From the NCBI GenBank assembly GCA_035606695.1, contig DATNEW010000023.1, positions 118,275-182,274 of the forward strand: a stretch of DNA of 64,000 nt, read 5' to 3'. The stretch comes from Gemmatimonadaceae bacterium (GTDB taxonomy: Bacteria; Gemmatimonadota; Gemmatimonadetes; Gemmatimonadales; Gemmatimonadaceae). Shown piece by piece: positions 21,601-28,647 of this stretch (position 1 is its first letter; every line of letters begins with the position of its first letter). A program made the translations under genes and the position numbers. The notes beneath the pieces were generated by a model, which made no database searches, was not told where the DNA came from, and saw nothing but the letters and a program-made list of their open reading frames with translations.

Positions 21601-22005
21601 TTCGGCGACTTCATGGCGGCGGACGAAGACCAGCGCGGTCAGTCGGTCGAGACGGCGAAGCCGATCGGCTACTACTGGCGCGCAACGGCTCCGGACAACG
21701 GCGCCGGCGTGGGCGGCTTTTACAGCGTCCTTGGTCCGAACTCGGTGAGCTTCGAGGATGCGAGCTACCTCAAGCTTCGCGAAGCGTCGGTAACGTACAA
21801 CATCGGCGTGCTCAGAAAGCTGCCGGGTGATTGGAGCTTGAGCATCATCGGGCGCAACCTGTATACGTGGACCAAGTACCAGGGTTGGGATCCGGACATC
21901 GGCGCGGGTGGTGGCAATACGAACTCCGGCGCGATCTTCTCCGCGCAGTCGTCGGCCTATCCGGCCAGCCGCACGTTCTCGTTCACGCTCGGCTCCAAGT
22001 TCTAA
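18601..22005 (+). CDS. SusC/RagA-family TonB-dependent outer-membrane receptor
   Basis: A 1134-aa outer-membrane importer. Signal peptide (MKRLCSSRGFVLPLAALLLA...ALAQQ), a carboxypeptidase-regulatory-like domain (about 35-120, SITGTVKSETGQPIENANAY), then the plug (VVVTGMSGATEQRKT, LEGLAGKVAGASVVG, PAILLRGAHSINATNRG, PLIIVDGIIL, SIESVEIVKGAAGGSMYGS) and a long beta-barrel ending in FSFTLGSKF with the terminal Phe expected of barrel proteins. ATG at 18601 is chosen for the signal peptide; the longer frame adds 13 unlikely residues. It pairs with the SusD gene 95 bp downstream, so substrate uptake is a joint function. The substrate (glycan, peptide or other) cannot be read from sequence, although secreted peptidases dominate this window. 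Confidence 0.95.
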   Translation: MKRLCSSRGFVLPLAALLLAALPASTALAQQQSASITGTVKSETGQPIENANAYIQELNLSTGTNAQGRFTLVIPAERVRGQAVVLRVRAIAHLAQSRPVTVRAGNQTIDFELKKDINRLEEVVVTGMSGATEQRKTTFAITALTAEQDMPVASVTPLEGLAGKVAGASVVGGNGRPGTAPAILLRGAHSINATNRGQGPLIIVDGIILNGNSTDIDPESIESVEIVKGAAGGSMYGSLAENGIISIRTKRATNESRALRIDARQETGFSDIQGTYHFPTTQMLQMNEDGTRFCINRSGLPNCAQTVDWDTEAARINNVPTAFTATPYALVRDYGFSTAPPSTQYEIKGLFMINEWPKRYNPVDQVKASNAYINSTVSLTGKNGGTSYFSSFNQTIQNGAVKYQQGYQRQSGRANVDQQIGSDFTTSLQMMFSRGRQFPDQTSWFGVTRTHAGANLNQFDAFGRLYYRPDITSETSQDSNDNPNYFQLYRNVGETDINRYLGSMTSHYTPTGWLTFEATTAIDERRTSGAFVTDKGFRTAASTSANDGNMSTSDNYDLSYNVLVNGTATHNFGKDLATRWDVRYSFDDQNSHSESGSGSTLTLPGLQTLRNATTSLQPLYTNNAQRALGYSSGLNLDYKDRYILDGSIRREGSSLFGIAQRWHDYSRASLAWLASEEPWWFLPSQIDQFKFRAAVGTAGGRPAFDQQYEVYNLGTGGSITASTLGNKDLRPEHALETEYGIDAEFFHKYGLQLTYARDITTDQIMQVPPSVSSGFSSQWQNAGTMDSRTWEVSLNVPLINHRSLAWTSRLNWDQTRSYITAMNVPDFFAANTNSNIRYAVGERYGNVYGWQFVKSCGQLPSDFQGRCGAGKDFQANDKGYIVWVGAGNSWQDGVTKNLWQAKLLGCTVKGVPTNTITGSANCLAAGGTVNTPWGQPTMNWGMPIEVRDSTGFHKLSLLGNSQPLWHVTWAHNVSFKRVNGYLLLDKMFGNHVYNEDRQWSFGDFMAADEDQRGQSVETAKPIGYYWRATAPDNGAGVGGFYSVLGPNSVSFEDASYLKLREASVTYNIGVLRKLPGDWSLSIIGRNLYTWTKYQGWDPDIGAGGGNTNSGAIFSAQSSAYPASRTFSFTLGSKF

Positions 22006-22022
22006 CCACCAGCAAACTAGCA

Positions 22023-22078
22023 ACACGCGCGCGGGCGCTTTCACGATCGTTCAGGTTCCCTCCTTCCCGCGCGCGTGT
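22023..22078. repeat. Inverted repeat between susC and susD
   Basis: The arms ACACGCGCGCGGG and CCCGCGCGCGTGT are perfect 13-bp inverses separated by 30 bp. No T-run follows, so this is more likely an RNA-processing or attenuation structure than a full terminator. Confidence 0.75.
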
Positions 22079-22100
22079 CTCCCGACTCCGAGGACACAAG

Positions 22101-23759
22101 ATGAAGTCGATTCACCGCCTTGCCTCGTTTGCATCGGCGTCGCTGCTGGTACTCGCAGCGTCCGCCTGTAACCAGGATCTGACGGTCGATAACACCACGA
22201 ACCCCGACGTGCTGCGCGTGTTCGCGCTGCCGTCGGGAATCGAGGGCACGATCGCCAGCTCGTTCCAGTCCGTTCACAACGCCATCCACCACACCAACGA
22301 TCCGGCGCTGTACCAGCAAGCGCTGTCGCTGGGGTTGGAGAGCTATTCCTCTCTTAACAATTTTCTCAACGGCCCGCGCGTGGACATTCCGCGCTCGCCG
22401 ATCGCGAACCAGAACGGGTCGTCGACGATCTTTTCGGAATTCAGCTCGCTCGAGCGTGCGGCGCGTCTCGACGCGAATGCGCTCGACGCGCTGGCGCGCT
22501 TGATCGAAGATCAAAAGAGCACCCTGGGCTCGGACGCGCAGAACCTGCGCGCGCGGGCGATGGGCTTCTTCGGGATGGGTGTGGCGACCGGTTGGCTCTC
22601 CATCATTTACGACTCGGCGGGCATCGTGGGACCCCGGATGCCATCCGATTCGATCCCGCCGCTCAGCGGCGCGAAGGAAGTCGCCGCCGCGGCGCTGGCG
22701 TACCTCGACAGCGCCTATGCGTACGCCAACAATGCGACCGCCAGCGCCACGGGCGGTTTCCCGACGCCAACCGGCACGAGCTGGTTCGGCAACGTCGGGT
22801 TGAGCGCCGATCAGTTCAAGCGGCTCACGCGCTCGTACAAGGCGGTGTTCCGCGCGGGCGTGGCCCGCACGCCGGCGGAGCGGAATGCGGTCGACTGGTC
22901 GCAGGTCATCGCCGACGCCGAGAACGGCATTCAGTCGGATCTGATGGTCACGGTCGGCTCGACGAGCGGTTGGTCGCTCGGCTACATCAGCACGATGTAC
23001 CAGGACGCGACGTGGAGCGAGCTGTCGATGATGTATCTCGGCATGGCCGACACGTCGGGCGCGTACGCGAGCTTCATTGCGACGCCGATCACGACGCGCG
23101 ACGGCAGCAAGCTGATCGTGCAGACGCCGGACAAGCGGTGGCCTGCGGGTGCGGACCGAAAGACGCAGCAAGGGAATTCGTCGGCGTCGCCCGCGAACGC
23201 GAGCACCAAGCCGTACATCGGCAATCGCACGCTCGCCGATCCGTCGGGCGCCGGCTGGGGCATCTCGAATTACGACTACTATCGCTACAAGTACATTCGC
23301 AACAACAGCCAGACCGGTCTCTATCCCGAGTTGATGAAGGCGGAGATCGATCTCCTCGCGGCGGAAGGCTACATCCGCAAGGGTGACATTGCCTCGGCGG
23401 CGGCGAAGATCGATTTGACGCGCGTACCGAACGGGCTCGAGAAGCTGAGCGGCGTGGTGACGTCGGCCACGCAGGCGGTGCCGGGCGGATCGCACTGCGT
23501 GCCGGAAGTTCCGTCGCCGGATGGGACGGTGTCGTGCGGCAACATCATGGAAGCGATGAAGTACGAGAAGCGCATCGAGACCGCCTTCTCCAGCTTTGGC
23601 CGCTGGTGGCAGGACAGCCGCGGCTGGGGCGACTTGATCACCAACACCGCGTACGAATATCCGGTGCCGTATCAAGAGATGCAGGCACGTCAGTCGCGCT
23701 TCTACAGTCTGGGTGGTGGGCTGCCGAGCAGCGCCACCAAGGGTACCTACGGCTTCTGA
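22101..23759 (+). CDS. SusD/RagB-family outer-membrane lipoprotein
   Basis: A 552-aa ligand-binding partner of the SusC receptor. It has a lipoprotein signal (SLLVLAASAC, lipidated Cys near residue 21) and a helical body with SusD-like elements: LDANALDALARLIEDQ, LRARAMGFFGMGVATGWL, an ARLRAE-like helix (LMKAEIDLLAAEGYIRKGD), and the C-terminal IMEAMKYEKRIETAFSSFGRWWQDSRGWGDL, which resembles the family's closing I-x-x-ER...GxR..D. ATG at 22101 has AGGA 9 nt upstream. It is followed directly (TGATG overlap) by the next gene. It would cap the SusC barrel and hold substrate at the cell surface. Confidence 0.92.
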   Translation: MKSIHRLASFASASLLVLAASACNQDLTVDNTTNPDVLRVFALPSGIEGTIASSFQSVHNAIHHTNDPALYQQALSLGLESYSSLNNFLNGPRVDIPRSPIANQNGSSTIFSEFSSLERAARLDANALDALARLIEDQKSTLGSDAQNLRARAMGFFGMGVATGWLSIIYDSAGIVGPRMPSDSIPPLSGAKEVAAAALAYLDSAYAYANNATASATGGFPTPTGTSWFGNVGLSADQFKRLTRSYKAVFRAGVARTPAERNAVDWSQVIADAENGIQSDLMVTVGSTSGWSLGYISTMYQDATWSELSMMYLGMADTSGAYASFIATPITTRDGSKLIVQTPDKRWPAGADRKTQQGNSSASPANASTKPYIGNRTLADPSGAGWGISNYDYYRYKYIRNNSQTGLYPELMKAEIDLLAAEGYIRKGDIASAAAKIDLTRVPNGLEKLSGVVTSATQAVPGGSHCVPEVPSPDGTVSCGNIMEAMKYEKRIETAFSSFGRWWQDSRGWGDLITNTAYEYPVPYQEMQARQSRFYSLGGGLPSSATKGTYGF

Positions 23760-24268
23760 TGAAGATGATGCAGTCACGCACCCGCTTCGGTCGTGCTCTG
23801 ATGGTGGCGGCGGCGCTCTTGCCGACGGCCGAAGCGTGCTACGTGTACACGCCGCCTGACAGCGGCGCTGTCCCTGCCGGCGAGCTGGTGGAGTTGGACA
23901 TCAGCGACGTGGGCCGTGTCGGGCTTGGAGAGCGGTTCGGCTCCGGGCTTGCCGCGGTGCAGGGCCGGTTGGTGCAGTCGAGCTCGAACGAATACGTCGT
24001 CAACGTCTATCGCGTGTCGCAGCTCAACGGTGCATCGGCGATGTGGAGCGGCGAGATGGTTCGCCTGGACCGGTCGTACATCGGCACGGTCAAGCAGCGC
24101 GAGTTCTCTGCTTCACGAACCGCGCTGCTCGTCGGATCGGCGGTCGCGGGCGTGGCAGTCATCGCGCTCGGGGCGCATTTCATCGGTCACTTCGGTGGCT
24201 ATCCCGATCCGGATCCCGGCACTGGCGTTACGCCGGCCTCGCTCCGCGTTCCCGTTTTTCACCCGTAA
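23759..24268 (+). CDS. Hypothetical exported protein of the SusCD operon
   Basis: A 169-aa protein that I do not recognise. It starts MKMMQSRTRFGRALMVAAALLPTAEACYVYTPP; the hydrophobic run ending in Cys suggests a signal or lipoprotein sequence. The middle is a beta-rich stretch (LVELDISDVGRVGLGERFG, NEYVVNVYRVS). A second hydrophobic segment lies near the end (TALLVGSAVAGVAVIALGAHFIG) and a Pro/Gly tail follows. The start overlaps the SusD stop (TGATG), so it is translated from the same message. The position suggests an accessory role in SusC/D assembly or signalling. Confidence 0.7.
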   Translation: MKMMQSRTRFGRALMVAAALLPTAEACYVYTPPDSGAVPAGELVELDISDVGRVGLGERFGSGLAAVQGRLVQSSSNEYVVNVYRVSQLNGASAMWSGEMVRLDRSYIGTVKQREFSASRTALLVGSAVAGVAVIALGAHFIGHFGGYPDPDPGTGVTPASLRVPVFHP

Positions 24269-24322
24269 GCTCGACGCGATTCATTACGCGATTCACTGAA
24301 TGATTTCGGAGGAATCCTGCAG

Positions 24323-25177
24323 ATGCAGATGAAGACCTTGAAAACGTTGCTCTCGCTTGCGCCGCTCGCCGTGTTCGCGGCGGGGTGCAAGTACGACACC
24401 AGCCCCATCATCGCCCCCAAACCGCCGATCGCGTTCACGCGGTACGTGCATGCGGTGCCCGACTCGGGCGGCATGGACTTCCGGTTCGTGGACGTCATCG
24501 AGAATTCGCCGGTGACGTTCGCGATGAACTTCCGCGGCACGTTCCCAGGCTCTGGCTACTCGGAGACGGGCGCGGGCAGCCGGCACCTCCGCGTGTTCCA
24601 GAGCGGCAACGCGGCCGATCCGACGCTGAATACGCCGGAGATCGTCTCGAAGGTGTTGTTCGACACGACGTTCAATTTCGTGGCGAACACACACTACACG
24701 ATCATGGTCGCGGGCAACATGCGCGCGGGCCAGGGCAAGCTGTTCATCCTGACGGATGATTTCGCGGATCCCGGCAACGGCGTCGAGGTGCGCGTCGTGA
24801 ACGCCGGCGTGGGCACCGTGGACGTCTACACGTCGAGCGCTGGTGGCAGCACGGCGCTGCCGTCGTCGGCGCTGGTCGCGGGTCTCGGCAGCTTGAGTGC
24901 GTCGAAGTATGTGCCGACGTCGACGGCGTCGGCGATGTTCCTGCGCGCGGTCAACGCGGGCACCAAGACGGTCCCGGCGCTGGTCGAGGCAGCGATGCCG
25001 GCCGGTCTGGCAGCGGATCAGCCGAACGATCTGACGGCGGTGGGTGGTATCGCGCAGCCGGGCAGCGTGATCACGGCGTTCCTGATGCCCAAGTCGGTCG
25101 CGGGCAGCAAGGCGACGAGCTTTACGACGGCGGGAATCGTGTACATCGTCGACAAGAATCCGAATAGCGGGTTCTGA
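24323..25177 (+). CDS. DUF4397-domain lipoprotein
   Basis: A 284-aa surface or periplasmic lipoprotein. A signal with lipobox VFAAGC (Cys22) is followed by two beta-rich repeats typical of DUF4397: ...FTRYVHAVPDSGGMDFRFVD and VEVRVVNAGVGTVDVYTSS, each a pattern of R-x-V-(H/N)-A-xx-x-G-x-V/M-D. It is the last gene of the SusC-SusD operon and is closed by a strong terminator. DUF4397 proteins of this type are often neighbours of SusC/D systems; their function is not established. Start chosen at ATG 24323; the second Met is only two codons further, so the exact start is uncertain by one or two residues. Confidence 0.8.
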   Translation: MQMKTLKTLLSLAPLAVFAAGCKYDTSPIIAPKPPIAFTRYVHAVPDSGGMDFRFVDVIENSPVTFAMNFRGTFPGSGYSETGAGSRHLRVFQSGNAADPTLNTPEIVSKVLFDTTFNFVANTHYTIMVAGNMRAGQGKLFILTDDFADPGNGVEVRVVNAGVGTVDVYTSSAGGSTALPSSALVAGLGSLSASKYVPTSTASAMFLRAVNAGTKTVPALVEAAMPAGLAADQPNDLTAVGGIAQPGSVITAFLMPKSVAGSKATSFTTAGIVYIVDKNPNSGF

Positions 25178-25207
25178 TTCGGCGACCTCGATCTCGTACG
25201 AGCGAAA

Positions 25208-25247
25208 GCGGGGCGGCGCATGTGCGCCGCCCCGCTGTGTTTTTCTT
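25208..25247 (+). terminator. Strong intrinsic terminator of the SusC-SusD operon
   Basis: The perfect 13-bp stem GCGGGGCGGCGCA/TGCGCCGCCCCGC with a minimal loop is followed by TGTGTTTTT. It lies about 30 bp after the DUF4397 stop codon. Confidence 0.95.
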
Positions 25248-25277
25248 GTCGCGTGTTTCGCTTTGTCTCCGTTCGAC

Positions 25278-25853
25278 TCAGCGCAACTGCTTGTCCACGA
25301 TCTCCGCCAGCCGCTGCTCGATCACGCCTTTCGACGGACACACCGCATAATCCGCCGACATCCCGATCGGCCGCCCCTGCGCCTGGACGAGCGTGACGAG
25401 ATTCGAGCGACTCGCGTCGCCCGTCACCGGCCGCACCTCGGTGCGGACCTGCATCTCCAGCTCGTAGGTATCCGCGCTCGGCGGGCCCTGGGTGCTCCCA
25501 CAATCGATGTATTTGCTCAAGGGCACGTCGCTATTGCCCAGGTGCCGGCGCACGCGCAGGAAGCCGTTGGTGCCGATTACGTGCATTGTTGGATCGACCG
25601 ACCCGACCGTGATGCCGAGGGAGTCGTACGCGCTGCGCAGCACGCGCCAGACGTCGGCGACGGGGTGTTGCAGCGCGACCATGTTCTCGCCGTTGGTCGT
25701 CGTGATCTGCAGGCGTTGATCGGTGGCGATACCGACGTTGCCGATGCGCATCGGATCGGGCGCGCCGGCGGGAACCGCGGCGCCGGGGCTGTTGCCTGAC
25801 GCGCATGCGACGGCGGCCAAGCACGGGAGACACAGGAACGGGCGCAGGCGCAT
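25278..25853 (-). CDS. Hypothetical lipoprotein
   Basis: A 191-aa protein with a lipoprotein-like signal (MRLRPFLCLPCLAAVACASG; lipidated Cys about residue 17). The rest is a single soluble domain with strands such as RLQITTTNGENMVALQHPVADVWRVLRSAYDSLG and FLRVRRHLGNSDVP. Two cysteines (YIDCGS, AVCPSKG) could form a disulfide. ATG at 25853 is chosen over the longer reading because it yields the signal. It is downstream of, and on the same strand as, the TonB-plug gene, 61 bp away. Function is unknown. Confidence 0.65.
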   Translation of the reverse strand: MRLRPFLCLPCLAAVACASGNSPGAAVPAGAPDPMRIGNVGIATDQRLQITTTNGENMVALQHPVADVWRVLRSAYDSLGITVGSVDPTMHVIGTNGFLRVRRHLGNSDVPLSKYIDCGSTQGPPSADTYELEMQVRTEVRPVTGDASRSNLVTLVQAQGRPIGMSADYAVCPSKGVIEQRLAEIVDKQLR

Positions 25854-25914
25854 CGTCACTCCGCGAGAGGTGGGGGCGATCAGAGCCCAAGAACGCTCGC
25901 CGGAGAATACCGTG

Positions 25915-28356
25915 CTACTTCTCCCGCGTCCACAGCAGGAGCGTGCCACATTCGCTCGCCTTGAACTGCGAGGGCACGGAGGCCGGACCCGCGTAATACT
26001 CGATGCCGGTGATGTCCCGCACCGTGTAGTCGTTGATGTTCGGCGGCGGCACGCGGTCGTCCACGGCGGCCTGGTCGTAGACCAGAATGCCGTCGAGATA
26101 GATCGAGGCGAAGCAACGCGCGCCGGCGCCCGCTCCGAGCAGCGCGTACTTCCCGCCCCGCTGGTCGCGCGACGACATCACGATCGACTCGGCACCGCGC
26201 TGCTGAATGCGAAGCCCGGGGACCAACGCGCGTAACACGTCCGACAGCGGCTGATTCTCGTTCTTGCGCAGCGTGGAATCGACGACGAAGCGGCCGATGC
26301 CCTTCTCCGCGCGCTCCTGGAACGCGCGCAGGTTGCCGGAGATGTATTTCGTGCTGCCCGCGATCGTGTGAACGGTATCGAGCGCCTTCGCGACTTTCTT
26401 CAGGGCGAAGACACGATTCGCGCGCGCGCCGGCCACGATGGTGATCGAATCGTTCACCGGCTCGTAGCCGATGCGCCGCACCTGCAGCGCGTACGCGCCC
26501 GGACGAATGGCGGCGAGCTGAAACTGTCCCGCCGAATCGGTGGTGCTCAGACGATGCAGCTGCGGAATGCCGACTTCGACGTTCGCGAGCGGCCGCGCGT
26601 CCGGCCCGATGACCGAGCCGGCGAGGACGCCGCCGTGTGCGGTGATCCCGGCGGGAAGGCGCCAGACGACGGGATACGTCAACTGTTCGCTGTACACCCT
26701 GACCGAGGTATCGGCTACGACGCTATTTCCCTCGGCGAGCACCAGGCGGAGATGAATCGGCCGCTCGCGCACGACGCCGCAAATCACGAAACGCGAATGA
26801 TCGTCGAGCTGTGAGTCGGACGTGCGAACGTTGACTTGCAGCGGCGCGCCGTTGGCGATGAGATACTCCGCCTGCCAGTCGGCCTTCACGTGCGCGCCCT
26901 CGGGCATGTCACCGGACGCGGCGACGGCGTGCCCGATGATGATCGACGTCTTGTCGCGCATCTCCTGGCCGTGGCAGACGTCGGCGACAGCGTTGGCCAC
27001 ACGATCGACTTCGATACGCACCGGAGTCTCGCGATCGCGCTGCGCGGTCACGACGCGGCGCTCGACGCGCTCGGCGACGAACTCGCGCAGCAACGTGTCC
27101 GCGACGATCACCGTGTACTTGCCGGGCACCACGGTGAATTCGAAATGCCCGAGCGAATCGGTGGGGACGCTGTCCGTGGTGCCGGCGAGCGTGACGATCG
27201 CGTGACGCACGGGCTCGGACGATTTCCGCTGCACGACGTCGCCGACGAGCGCGGTCCGCGGCAGGTGCCATGACTGGCCGTCGCCCCATCTCGCGTCGAG
27301 CACTTCGCCGCCTGCTTCAGCGATGGCGTTGAGCCCGAGGTCGTCGCGATCCTGACGGCGGACCGGACCCGTTTGATTCGGCCGGTAGGAGTCGCCGTTC
27401 CTTGGCGCCAAGGCGAGCACGGGCAGCCGGAGCACCCAGCGCTGAATGAACGACACGCCGTTCGGCATGGTTTGAAACTCGAGCCGTCCGCCGGCCTTCA
27501 TTTTCATCGCCGGCGGTTCGAGCGACGTATATGAGAAGTCGAATGACCTGAGCTGCGGTGTGGTCTGATCGATCCAGATCACGCCCGCGACGTCGACGAG
27601 GTTGTCGCGGCCGGGGGCCGGCACGAACGCCAGACCGATCTGGCCGGCATGCGCGGCGTCGGCGCGTTGCAGGTGGAAGCAGTGCGTGGCGCCGAACGAT
27701 GGATCGAGCAGCACGTCGGCATCGGGGGCGTTGAAGATACGCCCGCCGTCACCGCCATCGGACATGTAGCCGACTTTCGCAAAGTATGAAGGCGTCGCGG
27801 CCGCGATGAACGGCCGCGTCGTCGTGCCGTAGTTGGTGCGCGTGTGCTGCTGGCGAATCAACTCGTCGCTCGGCGACATCTGCCGGTCGTAGACGAGCGT
27901 GGTCGCCGTGGCGGGATTCACTTCGCGTGCGACGACAGCGGCGAGGAGACCGGCGCGTGCCTGGTCCCAGAGCGCGAACGCCGCGCCTCGTTCCGACGAC
28001 CCGGGACACAGTTCCTTGCCCGACACCTTCATGGCCTCGAGCAGCGGCGGGATGCGCTCCATGACGAGCTGAAGCACGGAATCACGCCGCGCGGGGAGAT
28101 CGACGTCGCGAGGGCGGAAGCCGATGCGAATGAGATGCAGCCGCGCAGCGTGGGGCGGCAGGGCGATGGTAAACTGGCCCTCGGCGTTGGCGATGGCGCG
28201 CGTGGATTGGCTGCCTGCCGAGTCGACGGCGGTGACGACGACGCCGGGGAGCGGCGCGTTGGTGCCGGCGTCGCGCACGATGCCGTGTTGCTGAGCGGAA
28301 ACGGCGCTCGGCAGGGCTAGCAGTGTCGCGGCCATGAAGGCGGTCGACCGGGACAT
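25915..28356 (-). CDS. Carboxypeptidase-regulatory-like protein with TonB-plug-like end but no barrel
   Basis: An 813-aa exported protein. Signal peptide (STAFMAATLLALPSAVSAQQ), an N-terminal carboxypeptidase-regulatory-like domain (HGIVRDAGTNAPLPGVVVTAVD), a middle region of about 300 aa with no recognised domain, two further such domains (SEPVRHAIVTLAG; LAGSVIGPDARPLANVEV), and a C-terminal stretch that looks like a receptor plug (LSDVLRALVPGLRIQQRG, SIYLDGILVYD, DYTVRDITGIEYYAG). The protein stops where a beta-barrel should begin, with no frameshift seen. Such barrel-less forms occur in Gemmatimonadota, so it may be a genuine family rather than a pseudogene. The start ATG at 28356 is at the signal peptide. 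Confidence 0.75.
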   Translation of the reverse strand: MSRSTAFMAATLLALPSAVSAQQHGIVRDAGTNAPLPGVVVTAVDSAGSQSTRAIANAEGQFTIALPPHAARLHLIRIGFRPRDVDLPARRDSVLQLVMERIPPLLEAMKVSGKELCPGSSERGAAFALWDQARAGLLAAVVAREVNPATATTLVYDRQMSPSDELIRQQHTRTNYGTTTRPFIAAATPSYFAKVGYMSDGGDGGRIFNAPDADVLLDPSFGATHCFHLQRADAAHAGQIGLAFVPAPGRDNLVDVAGVIWIDQTTPQLRSFDFSYTSLEPPAMKMKAGGRLEFQTMPNGVSFIQRWVLRLPVLALAPRNGDSYRPNQTGPVRRQDRDDLGLNAIAEAGGEVLDARWGDGQSWHLPRTALVGDVVQRKSSEPVRHAIVTLAGTTDSVPTDSLGHFEFTVVPGKYTVIVADTLLREFVAERVERRVVTAQRDRETPVRIEVDRVANAVADVCHGQEMRDKTSIIIGHAVAASGDMPEGAHVKADWQAEYLIANGAPLQVNVRTSDSQLDDHSRFVICGVVRERPIHLRLVLAEGNSVVADTSVRVYSEQLTYPVVWRLPAGITAHGGVLAGSVIGPDARPLANVEVGIPQLHRLSTTDSAGQFQLAAIRPGAYALQVRRIGYEPVNDSITIVAGARANRVFALKKVAKALDTVHTIAGSTKYISGNLRAFQERAEKGIGRFVVDSTLRKNENQPLSDVLRALVPGLRIQQRGAESIVMSSRDQRGGKYALLGAGAGARCFASIYLDGILVYDQAAVDDRVPPPNINDYTVRDITGIEYYAGPASVPSQFKASECGTLLLWTREK

Positions 28357-28358
28357 CA

Positions 28359-28384
28359 GATTCCTCGCTGCGCTCGGAATGACG
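28359..28384. repeat. Family A half-copy (right arm only)
   Basis: ATTCCTCGCTGCGCTCGGAA followed by TGACG is a right arm of family A, lying just upstream of the TonB-plug gene start. Confidence 0.65.
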
Positions 28385-28485
28385 GGTGAATCATGTGTCG
28401 TGGAACGTGGGCGGCGAAGCTTTCGGGACGGATCGTAATCGACATTTAACGTGTGGAGAGGCAGCTAAAGAGCGCCGGCCGCAAC

Positions 28486-28568
28486 GGCGCCGGCCCGAAC
28501 GGCGCCAACCCGAACGGCGCCAACCCGAACGGCGCCAACCCGAACGGCGCCAGCCCCAAACGGCGTCC
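28486..28568. repeat. 15-bp tandem repeat upstream of the S9 peptidase
   Basis: About four copies of CCGAACGGCGCCAAC in exact tandem, with two decayed copies at the edges. Read in frame it would give NGANP repeats, but the peptidase start lies downstream, so it is untranslated leader. Confidence 0.88.
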
Positions 28569-28647
28569 CGTCCGAGTCAGCGCAGAGCCCTTCCCCACCT
28601 CCCTTCCGGACACCAGAATCAGAGTGCTCCCCGCACACGAGGCACAC

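Noticed and set aside
18703..22044. 1113-aa minus-strand frame over the SusC gene
   Set aside because: Antisense shadow of SusC; the plus strand has full domain support.
28453..28647. N-terminal NGANP-repeat extension of the S9 peptidase
   Set aside because: A signal peptide begins at Met 28648, so the tandem repeat is upstream leader.
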